Origin: Deltaproteobacteria bacterium | Lineage (GTDB): Bacteria; Myxococcota_A; UBA9042; DTJE01 | Direction of reading: 5' to 3' | Assembly: GCA_013151875.1 (NCBI GenBank) | Contig: JAADHL010000017.1 | Coordinates: forward strand, 1-6,932 | Length of the DNA: 6,932 nucleotides | Notes under the pieces: model-generated | Databases searched by the model: none | What the model saw: the letters and a program-made list of their open reading frames with translations, nothing else | Told to the model about the DNA's origin: nothing | Shown here: one piece after another, positions 1-5,941 of the stretch | Position numbering within the stretch: position 1 is the stretch's first letter | How the letters are laid out: every line of letters starts with the position of its first letter | Program-made: the position numbers and the translations under genes

Positions 1-221
1 AATACGGCGGTGAAATCGAGGTTCTGGACGGTGGGTACCAGGCATTTTCCAGGCAGTTCCTCCAAGGGCCGCCCCCCACTGGGGAAACAGCCGATATCGA
101 GGCCTACAAACTGCGCGAGGCAGTGCGCGGATGGCTGACCGGATCCAAGGTGCGCCGACCCCCGCCGCGGCCGAAACCGGTCCGCATGGAACGCCCGGTA
201 AAGAAGGGCGGCGGTTGCTGA
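1..221 (+). CDS. Rhodanese-like sulfurtransferase domain protein, C-terminal fragment
   Basis: This is the 3' end of a gene that begins left of the window. Reading from base 3 gives 72 residues to a TGA at 219-221. The first visible residues, YGGEIEVLDGGYQAF, match the end of a rhodanese domain, where a strand plus 'hLxGGhxAa' leads into the last helix. The active-site Cys loop would lie upstream and is not visible, so catalytic competence cannot be judged. Rhodanese domains carry persulfide sulfur on that Cys. After the domain comes a short helical stretch, then a Pro/Arg/Lys-rich tail ending VKKGGGC. The tail is basic, probably disordered, and has its only visible Cys as the last residue. 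The gene converges on lpd with 18 bp between stop codons, so it belongs to a different transcription unit. No terminator hairpin is evident. The family call rests on one short motif and is moderate; the particular sulfurtransferase is not identifiable. Confidence 0.65.
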   Translation, partial: YGGEIEVLDGGYQAFSRQFLQGPPPTGETADIEAYKLREAVRGWLTGSKVRRPPPRPKPVRMERPVKKGGGC

Positions 222-239
222 AAGAGATTGTTTCCAAAG

Positions 240-1625
240 TCAGATGTGCAGGGCGCGGCCGTCCACTGCGAGGGCCGCCTCTTTCAGGGCTTCGGACAGG
301 GTAGGGTGGGCGTGGCAGGTGCGGGCCAGGTCCTCGCTGCTGGCGCCGAATTCCATTGCCGCGGCCGCTTCCGCGATGATATCGCCGGCCCTGGGTCCTA
401 TCACGTGAACCCCAAGAATACGGTCGGTTTCAGCGTGGGCCAGGACCTTGACCTCCCCGTCCGTTTCGCCCAGGGCCTGCGCGCGGCCGTTGGCCTTGAA
501 GGGGAACGCGCCCTTACGGTACTCGATTCCCGCTTCCCGCAGGTCTTCCTCGGTCCTGCCCACGGCCGCGACCTCGGGTTCTGTGTACGCGATGGACGGG
601 ATGACGTCGTAATTCACATGACCATAGCCGGTGACGATGCGTTCCACGCAGGCAATGCCCTCCTCGTGGGCCTTGTGCGCCAGCATGGGGCCGCCGATGA
701 CGTCGCCCACGGCATACACGCCCTCGGCCGAGGTGGCGAAATCTTCGCCAACCGGAATGAACCCTCGCTTGTCGGTTGAAATACCGGCCGCTTTCAGGCC
801 CAGCCCTTCCGTGAAAGGCACCCTGCCCACCGCGACCAACACCCGGTCGGCCTCTATGGGCTCCAGCCCCTCCACCTCCACGACGGCCCCGGCGCCCTTC
901 ACCCGCGCGCCGGTCACGCGCGCGCCCAACTGGAATTTCAGGCCCTGACGCTTGAGCACGCGCAGGGCAATGGACGCGATCCCTGCGTCGCTGCCGGGCA
1001 GTACCCTGTCCAGGTACTCCAGCACGGTGACGCGTGACCCCAGGCGGCTCCAGACCGAGCCCAGTTCCAGGCCGATGGCGCCGGCCCCGATGACGACCAG
1101 CGAGCCGGGCACTTCAGGGTAGGAAAGGGCCTCGGTGCTGGTCCCTATGGGGCCGCCGAACTCGATCCCCTTGAGGGGCGCGGGGCGGGATCCGGTGGCG
1201 ATCAGGATTTGATCCGCCGTTATCTCCACGGGCTCTTCCGCCTTTACCTTTCCCTTTCCCCCGCCGGCAAGGCTGCCGCGGCCCAGGTACCTGATGACCC
1301 CGTTTTTTCTGAACAGGCCGTCAACGCCCCCGGTCAGGCCCTTGACGATGCGATCCTTGCGCTTGAGCATGGCCGACAGGTCCAGTTCGACGCCGCTCAC
1401 CTTGACGCCGAGCTTCTTCAGGTCACGGCCGGCCGCCCGGAACCTGCCGCTGGATTCCAGCATCGCCTTGCTGGGGATGCACCCGACCCGCAGGCAGGTC
1501 CCGCCCAGCGCGGGCTCCATCTCGACGCAGGCCACGTCCAGACCTAGTTGGGCCGCGCGTATCGCCGCAACGTAGCCCCCCGGTCCGCCGCCGATCACCA
1601 CCAGATCATGTTTTGTCTTTTTCAT
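240..1625 (-). CDS. lpdA: Dihydrolipoyl dehydrogenase (E3)
   Basis: This 461-residue cytoplasmic flavoprotein reoxidises dihydrolipoyl groups on E2 with FAD and passes the electrons to NAD+. The FAD-binding GGGPGG lies at residues 12-17. The redox disulfide is C44/C49 in GGTCLRVGCIPSK, the family signature. ATGSRP is at 143-148, the NAD-binding GAGAIG at 180-185, and the second FAD motif YAVGD at 304-308. The dimerisation domain ends with HPTLSE, giving the catalytic His440-Glu445 pair. Length and motifs are complete and no frame break is seen. The ATG start is preceded by AAAGGTG with 4 bp between. It is the third gene of sucA-sucB-lpd, with 77 bp after sucB, so it most likely serves the 2-oxoglutarate complex. 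E3 is often shared with pyruvate dehydrogenase and the glycine cleavage system; whether this genome has another copy cannot be seen. Mercuric and glutathione reductases are excluded by the C-terminal motif and overall match. Confidence 0.97.
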   Translation of the reverse strand: MKKTKHDLVVIGGGPGGYVAAIRAAQLGLDVACVEMEPALGGTCLRVGCIPSKAMLESSGRFRAAGRDLKKLGVKVSGVELDLSAMLKRKDRIVKGLTGGVDGLFRKNGVIRYLGRGSLAGGGKGKVKAEEPVEITADQILIATGSRPAPLKGIEFGGPIGTSTEALSYPEVPGSLVVIGAGAIGLELGSVWSRLGSRVTVLEYLDRVLPGSDAGIASIALRVLKRQGLKFQLGARVTGARVKGAGAVVEVEGLEPIEADRVLVAVGRVPFTEGLGLKAAGISTDKRGFIPVGEDFATSAEGVYAVGDVIGGPMLAHKAHEEGIACVERIVTGYGHVNYDVIPSIAYTEPEVAAVGRTEEDLREAGIEYRKGAFPFKANGRAQALGETDGEVKVLAHAETDRILGVHVIGPRAGDIIAEAAAAMEFGASSEDLARTCHAHPTLSEALKEAALAVDGRALHI

Positions 1626-1703
1626 GGAACACCTTTAAACGGGCCGCAATGGACACGCGTAAGATTTTGTTGCTTTGGTTGTGGGTTCCGTCCTCCAGCA
1701 GGT
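1626..1703 (-). other. sucB-lpd intergenic spacer
   Basis: The spacer between the sucB stop and the lpd start contains the lpd ribosome-binding site (AAAGGTG, 1636-1630 on the minus strand). It also has a locally A-rich, C-poor-G stretch around 1655-1680. I see no hairpin followed by a U-run on the minus strand and no convincing -35/-10 pair, so lpd is probably read through from sucAB. A weak internal promoter cannot be excluded. Confidence 0.5.
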
Positions 1704-2960
1704 TCAGACCTCCAGCAGCATCATCGCCGGGTCCTCCACGGCCTCCTTGACGCGCCTCAGGAACGACACCGCCTCTCGGCCGTCCACGATGCGATGGTCG
1801 TACGTGAGGGCCACGTACATCATGGGCCTTATCACGACCTGACCGTCCACCGCCATGGGCCTGTCCTTGATCCCGTGCAGGCCCAGCACCCCGGATTGCG
1901 GGGGATTCACAATGGGCGTGGACAACAGTGACCCATAGACTCCCCCGTTGCTGATCGTAAAGGTGCCGCCCCTGAGTTCGTCCAGGTCCAGCCTGTTTGC
2001 CCGCGCCCTCTCGGCGAAGTCCGCGATGGCCTTTTCGATTGCGCCGAAGCTCATCCTGTCGGCGTCCCTGAGCACGGGCACGACAAGCCCCTTGCCGCCG
2101 CCGATGGCCACCCCGATGTCGTAGTAGTCGTGGAAAACGAAATCGCGATCCCTGATCGATCCGTTGACCGCCGGAAACATCTTGAGGGCGTCCACAGCCG
2201 CCTTCACGAAAAAGGACATGAAGCCCAGCTTGATCCCGTGTTTTTTCACGAACGCGTCCTGCCTCTTCTTTCTCAGGGCCATGACCGCGCCCATGTCGAT
2301 CTCGTTGAAGGTAGTCAGAAGCGCGGCGTTGTGTTGGGCGGAAACCAGGCGATCCGCGATGCTTCTGCGGATCATGGACATCGGGACGACCTCTTCCTCG
2401 CGGCCCAGAGGGTCCGGTGGGGCCTGAACCGGCGGTCGCGTCGTCTGTTCCCGGGATTTGCCCTTTGCGTCCGCAGCGGCCTTTTGCACGTCCTCCTTCA
2501 AGACCCTTCCACCGGGGCCGGTGCCTTTCACGTCGTCGGGCCCCAGTCCGGCCTGCGCCATGGCTCGTTTCGCGGCCGGCATCACGCGTTTTTCCCGGCC
2601 CATGTTTTTTTGGCCCATGTTTTCCTGACCGGTGTTTTCTTGGCCGGCGACGGCCGGCTCAGCCACGGATTCCGCGACTTTCTTTTTCGCGGTCTTGCCG
2701 GGTTTTTTCCCCTTCCCGGCCACGGCATTCCCGATGATGGCCAGGGTTTCATCCACCTTGGCGAATTCACCTTCCGCCTTGACGATCTTTTCCAGGACTC
2801 CGGCCTCGGGCGCGGGGAGTTCCACTGTGGCCTTGTCCGTTTCGAGGACCACTACCGGCTCGTCGGTCTCGACCGCTTCTCCCTCGGCCTTGAGCCACTC
2901 GCCCACCTGTACTTCCGTGATGGACTCACCCGTTTGCGGGACCTTCAACTCGTATGCCAT
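1704..2960 (-). CDS. sucB: Dihydrolipoyllysine-residue succinyltransferase, E2 of 2-oxoglutarate dehydrogenase
   Basis: This 418-residue core subunit transfers the succinyl group from its lipoyl arm to CoA. Domains in order: one lipoyl domain (about 1-77) with the lipoylation site Lys43 in ETDKA; a Lys/Ala-rich linker; a hydrophilic tandem pentapeptide stretch (106-125); the peripheral subunit-binding domain (about 126-161, VMPAAKRAMAQAG...GTGPGGRVLKEDV) that holds E1/E3; a second linker; and the catalytic domain (about 188-418). The acyltransferase motif DHRIVDG is at 388-394, giving His389 and Asp393. A single lipoyl domain, the GESITEV start and the DHRIVDGREAVSFL ending favour the succinyl over the acetyl enzyme, and adjacency to sucA settles it. 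The ATG is preceded by GAGGAG with 5 bp between; this site overlaps the sucA stop, implying coupled translation. The enzyme should need lipoylation by LipA/LipB-type proteins, which are not encoded here. Confidence 0.97.
   Translation of the reverse strand: MAYELKVPQTGESITEVQVGEWLKAEGEAVETDEPVVVLETDKATVELPAPEAGVLEKIVKAEGEFAKVDETLAIIGNAVAGKGKKPGKTAKKKVAESVAEPAVAGQENTGQENMGQKNMGREKRVMPAAKRAMAQAGLGPDDVKGTGPGGRVLKEDVQKAAADAKGKSREQTTRPPVQAPPDPLGREEEVVPMSMIRRSIADRLVSAQHNAALLTTFNEIDMGAVMALRKKRQDAFVKKHGIKLGFMSFFVKAAVDALKMFPAVNGSIRDRDFVFHDYYDIGVAIGGGKGLVVPVLRDADRMSFGAIEKAIADFAERARANRLDLDELRGGTFTISNGGVYGSLLSTPIVNPPQSGVLGLHGIKDRPMAVDGQVVIRPMMYVALTYDHRIVDGREAVSFLRRVKEAVEDPAMMLLEV
2586..2645 (-). repeat. 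Four-copy 15-bp in-frame tandem repeat in the sucB linker
   Basis: Four consecutive imperfect 15-bp units lie at 2645-2631, 2630-2616, 2615-2601 and 2600-2586. They encode GQENT, GQENM, GQKNM and GREKR (SucB residues 106-125). The middle two are the most alike; the last has diverged furthest and runs into the subunit-binding domain. The unit keeps the reading frame, so copy number could change without breaking the gene. E2 interdomain linkers are normally flexible and Ala/Pro-rich; this one is polar and Asn/Gln-rich. The repeat is seen directly; a role as extra linker length is inference. Confidence 0.85.
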
Positions 2961-2971
2961 GACTTCTCCTC
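2961..2971 (-). promoter_or_regulatory. sucB ribosome-binding site overlapping the sucA stop
   Basis: On the minus strand the sucA TGA (2972-2970) runs directly into GGAGAAGTC and then the sucB ATG. The Shine-Dalgarno core GAGGAG occupies 2971-2966, ends 5 bp before the start, and shares bases with the stop codon. A ribosome finishing sucA would therefore sit on the sucB initiation site, which fits translational coupling of E1 and E2 output. Confidence 0.8.
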
Positions 2972-5759
2972 AATGTCTTCCCCCGAACGCCTGTTTTACA
3001 ATTTCCATCTGCTCGGCCACGTGGCTGCTGTGCGAGCCCGTGGCCGGGCTGGGGGATGCCTTTCTGGTCACCGCGCTTACCGGCCGGCCGGTGGAGGGCC
3101 GCCCGCGGATCCTCGATTGGAGGTGCCACCATGCGCCCATGTTTTCCGGCTCTTCCTGCACGTATATCAGTGGCACATCGGTCCCGTATGGCTCCAGAGA
3201 CTGCCTTATGGCCTCTTCCGGCAGGGGATAGAGTTGCTCGATGCGCAGGATTGCCACATCGTCACGTCCCTTTTCCCTGCGGTACGACGCCAGGTCGTAA
3301 TAGACCTTGCCGCTGCACATCAGGACCCTCTTTATCTTCCCCGCGTCAGCCGCCGTGTCGGGCAGGATCCGGTGAAACCTGCCGGTCGCCAGATCATCCA
3401 GGTCGGACACACATTCAGGGTGCCTCAAAAGGCTCTTTGGGGTGAACACCACCAGGGGCTTGCGCCATTGCCTCAATGACTGGCGTCGCAGCAGGTGAAA
3501 AAGCTGGGCCGGAGTCGTCGGGATCGCGACCTGCATGTTGTCGTCGACGCACATGTTCAGGAATCTCTCGATGCGGGCGCTGGAGTGCTCGGGCCCCTGG
3601 CCCTCCAGACCGTGCGGCAGCAGCATCACCAGGCCGGACAGCCTGTGCCACTTGATCTCGGCGCTGGAAATGAACTGGTCTATGATCACTTGCGCCGTGT
3701 TCACGAAGTCCCCGAACTGGGCCTCCCATATCACCAGGCCCCCGGGGCGGTCCAGGCTGTATCCATACTCGAAACCCAGGGCGCCGCTCTCGTTGAGGGG
3801 GCTGTTTCTGATCTCCACGGGCGCCTGGCCGGCCATCACGTGTTGCAGGGGCGTGAATGTGCGATCATCCTTGACGTCATGCAGGACCGCGTGCCTGTGG
3901 CTGAACGTGCCCCTTTCGGTGTCCTGGCCGGTCAGGCGGATCGGGACCCCCTGTGCCGCCAGGGTCGCAATGGCAAGGGATTCGCCCGCGGACCAGTCGA
4001 GGGCGCGCGCCTCCTTCGACATCTCGATCCGCTGATCCAGGAAACGCCTGATCTTGGGATGGGGCCGGAAGTCGTCAGGCACCCTTGCGAGCGCCGTCAA
4101 CGTGGACTTCAGCAAACCCCTGTCCACACCGGTGTCAGGTTCGGCCACGTCCTTTTCCGGGCCGCCCAGAAAACCCGCCCAGACCCCAGCGAAGGCGGGC
4201 GGCGCGGCGCGTTTTTCCCTGCGGGCCGCCTTGAGTTCGGCGTCGAACTGCTGGCGCCGACGAACCGCGATCTCATCCGCCTGCTCGCGCGTGACGTCAC
4301 CCAGCTTGAGCAGGTGGTCCAGGTATCCTTCCCTGACCGACTTGCGCTTGCGGATGGCCGCGTACATGAGCGGTTGAGTGAACGCCGGTTCATCCCCTTC
4401 GTTGTGGCCCCGCCGGCGATAGCAATACATGTCGATGACCACGTCCCTGCGGTACTTGAGCCTGAAGTCCATCGCCAGCCGCACCACCTGCGCGACGGCC
4501 TCCGGGTCCTCGCCGTTGACGTGGAAGATCGGCACCTGGAGCATCTTGGCCACGTCCGTGGCGTAGGTGCTCGATCTCCCGTCCCTGGGGGAAGTGGTGA
4601 ATCCCAATTGGTTGTTGACGACCACGTGCAGGGTGCCGCCCGTGGTGTAACCAGGCAACTGGCTCATGTTGAGCGTTTCCTGCACGATGCCCTCGCCCGC
4701 GAAGGCGGCGTCGCCGTGGATCAGCAGGACCATGCCGCGCTTGCGGTCCTCGTCCCCGACCCGGTCCTGCTTGGCCCGCATGCGCCCCAGGGCCACGGTG
4801 TTCACGTATTCCAGGTGGCTGGGGTTGAAGCACAGCGACAGGTGTACGTCGTATCCGGTGCTCGTCCTCCACGTGGTGCTGTAGCCCAGGTGGTATTTGA
4901 CGTCGCCGTGTCCGCGGAACATGTCGGGCTCGCTGTCCTCGAATTCCTGGAAGATCAGTCGGGGGCCCTTGCCCATGATGTTGGCCAGCACGTTCAGGCG
5001 CCCGCGGTGAGGCATACCGATCACGATCTCGTCGATATGCTGGTCGCCCGCCTTTTCTATGGCCAGGTCCAGCAGGGGGATCAGGCTTTCCGCGCCCTCC
5101 AGGCTGAAACTCTTGGCGCCCAGGTATTTCTTTTGGACGAAGTCCTCGAAGATGACCGCGTCGGTAAGGCGGGTCAGGATGCGCAACTGCTCGCCGGGCG
5201 TCAGTTCCAGCCGGTTTTCCGACCCCTCCATGCGCTCCAACAGCCAGGTCTTTACCGGCAGGCTGTCCATGTGCATGAACTGCACGCCGATCGAGCGGCA
5301 GTACGTGTTGCGCATGTGGTCGAGGATCTCCCTCAGGGTAAGGCTTTCGTGGGGATGGATGGTCCTCGTGGAGAACACCTGGTCCATGTGGGAGGCGTCC
5401 AGGTCGTAAAACGCCGGGTCCAGTTCGACCTGGTCCGGCCTCGGAATGCCCAGCGGATCCAGGCCGGCGACGAGATGGCCCCTCACCCTAAAGGCGCGGA
5501 TCAACTGGTCGATTCGGTCCTGGAGGTTGGCTGCGTCATGGGGAATTCCACCATCAGGCCCATTCACGCGGCTGAACAGGCCCCTGGGCCTGAAAGACGG
5601 AGCCCGCCTGGGGGCAACGGCGTGTTCATCGCCGCCCAGGGACTCGAAATATCTTCGCCATCCTGGGGGCACCGACTGAGGATCGCCCAGGAAATCGGCG
5701 TACAGCTTTTCGGCGAACCCGATGCTTCGGGAATCGAGTTCGGGCAATTCTGCGTCCAT
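2970..5759 (-). CDS. sucA: 2-Oxoglutarate dehydrogenase E1 component
   Basis: This thiamine-diphosphate-dependent subunit decarboxylates 2-oxoglutarate and succinylates the SucB lipoyl arm. From the ATG at 5759 it is 929 residues, close to the roughly 930 of E. coli SucA. The N-terminal E2-contacting helix reads SIGFAEKLYADFLGDPQSV (12-30). MPHRGRLNVL is at 249-258 with His251, and KYHLG follows with His290. The cofactor site has GDAAFAGEG (349-357, Asp350) and the NN pair at 382-383; RRRGHNEGDEPAFTQ spans 448-462. The transketolase-like second half has NESGALGFEYGYS (656-668) and LPHGLEGQGPEHSSARIE. The C-terminal domain carries QEEPENMGAW (868-877). No E2 domain is fused at the N-terminus, unlike actinobacterial Kgd. 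An in-frame GTG at 5786 would add nine residues, but it has only a poor upstream site, whereas the ATG has GGGGGA; an in-frame TGA at 5810-5808 limits the choice to these two. It is first in the sucA-sucB-lpd cluster and divergent from acnB. Confidence 0.97.
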   Translation of the reverse strand: MDAELPELDSRSIGFAEKLYADFLGDPQSVPPGWRRYFESLGGDEHAVAPRRAPSFRPRGLFSRVNGPDGGIPHDAANLQDRIDQLIRAFRVRGHLVAGLDPLGIPRPDQVELDPAFYDLDASHMDQVFSTRTIHPHESLTLREILDHMRNTYCRSIGVQFMHMDSLPVKTWLLERMEGSENRLELTPGEQLRILTRLTDAVIFEDFVQKKYLGAKSFSLEGAESLIPLLDLAIEKAGDQHIDEIVIGMPHRGRLNVLANIMGKGPRLIFQEFEDSEPDMFRGHGDVKYHLGYSTTWRTSTGYDVHLSLCFNPSHLEYVNTVALGRMRAKQDRVGDEDRKRGMVLLIHGDAAFAGEGIVQETLNMSQLPGYTTGGTLHVVVNNQLGFTTSPRDGRSSTYATDVAKMLQVPIFHVNGEDPEAVAQVVRLAMDFRLKYRRDVVIDMYCYRRRGHNEGDEPAFTQPLMYAAIRKRKSVREGYLDHLLKLGDVTREQADEIAVRRRQQFDAELKAARREKRAAPPAFAGVWAGFLGGPEKDVAEPDTGVDRGLLKSTLTALARVPDDFRPHPKIRRFLDQRIEMSKEARALDWSAGESLAIATLAAQGVPIRLTGQDTERGTFSHRHAVLHDVKDDRTFTPLQHVMAGQAPVEIRNSPLNESGALGFEYGYSLDRPGGLVIWEAQFGDFVNTAQVIIDQFISSAEIKWHRLSGLVMLLPHGLEGQGPEHSSARIERFLNMCVDDNMQVAIPTTPAQLFHLLRRQSLRQWRKPLVVFTPKSLLRHPECVSDLDDLATGRFHRILPDTAADAGKIKRVLMCSGKVYYDLASYRREKGRDDVAILRIEQLYPLPEEAIRQSLEPYGTDVPLIYVQEEPENMGAWWHLQSRIRGRPSTGRPVSAVTRKASPSPATGSHSSHVAEQMEIVKQAFGGRH

Positions 5760-5767
5760 CAGCGGTT

Positions 5768-5774
5768 TTCCCCC
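5768..5774 (-). promoter_or_regulatory. Ribosome-binding site supporting the sucA ATG start
   Basis: On the minus strand GGGGGAA (5774-5768) lies 8 bp before the ATG at 5759. The alternative GTG at 5786 is preceded only by CCAAGCAG, a much weaker match. This purine block sits inside the extra codons of the longer reading, so it is the main reason for choosing the shorter one. It is G-rich rather than the ideal AGGAGG, so the choice remains provisional. Confidence 0.55.
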
Positions 5775-5806
5775 ACGCCCATGCACCTGCTTGGTCGTAC
5801 AGCGCG

Positions 5807-5812
5807 ATCATA
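5807..5812 (-). promoter_or_regulatory. Candidate -10 element for sucA
   Basis: TATGAT on the minus strand differs from the sigma-70 -10 consensus at one position and is preceded by TG, directly adjacent rather than one base apart. A start site about 7 bp downstream would give a leader of roughly 40 nt to the ATG at 5759. No recognisable -35 box stands 15-18 bp upstream; the best is TTTCAA or TATTTC. The call is weak and rests on one hexamer. Confidence 0.25.
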
Positions 5813-5941
5813 CATTACTAACAGAAGTTGAAATATCTGTCCTGTCGGCCGTGCCTAATGTCATTTTCAGTTGACCATTGGGACGGACAAATCGGGGCGG
5901 ATGCGCTATAAGCCATTTCGGGAATCAAAGCGAGGCGAGCG

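Larger units (their letters stand above)
5760..5941. promoter_or_regulatory. Divergent sucA/acnB intergenic control region
   Basis: These 182 bp must hold the promoters for both sucA (-) and acnB (+), assuming no far-upstream start. The middle (about 5808-5870) is clearly richer in A+T than the flanking genes. Visible elements are: TATGAT on the minus strand (5812-5807); TTGACC on the plus strand (5871-5876); TATAAG on the plus strand (5907-5912); a short palindrome AATGTCATT (5857-5865); and an imperfect inverted repeat, TGTCC-t-GTC (5838-5846) with GACGGACA (5882-5889). TTGACC and TATAAG are 30 bp apart, too far for a normal sigma-70 pair, so neither promoter can be assigned firmly. No known operator was recognised. 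Confidence 0.6.

Noticed and set aside
219..221. The TGA ending the rhodanese-like gene as a possible selenocysteine codon (Cys-TGA)
   Set aside because: Read-through would continue into sequence antisense to lpd, and no convincing stem-loop just after the TGA was seen. A plain stop is simpler.
228..779. A 183-codon open frame on the plus strand antisense to the end of lpd
   Set aside because: It mirrors the conserved lpd C-terminal domain and starts at TTG with no ribosome-binding site.
2130..3479. A 449-codon open frame on the plus strand across sucB and the end of sucA
   Set aside because: It crosses the sucA/sucB junction antisense to two well-supported genes, and its product is low-complexity Phe/Leu/His/Arg-rich sequence without a motif.
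3495..5831. A 778-codon open frame on the plus strand antisense to sucA
   Set aside because: It lies almost wholly opposite a complete, highly conserved sucA. Long antisense open frames are common in G+C-rich genes with biased third positions. Its translation is rich in His, Val, Gln and Arg with no recognisable domain.
5871..5912. TTGACC with TATAAG as a sigma-70 promoter for acnB
   Set aside because: The hexamers are 30 bp apart, well beyond the usual 16-18 bp, and no better partner for either was found.
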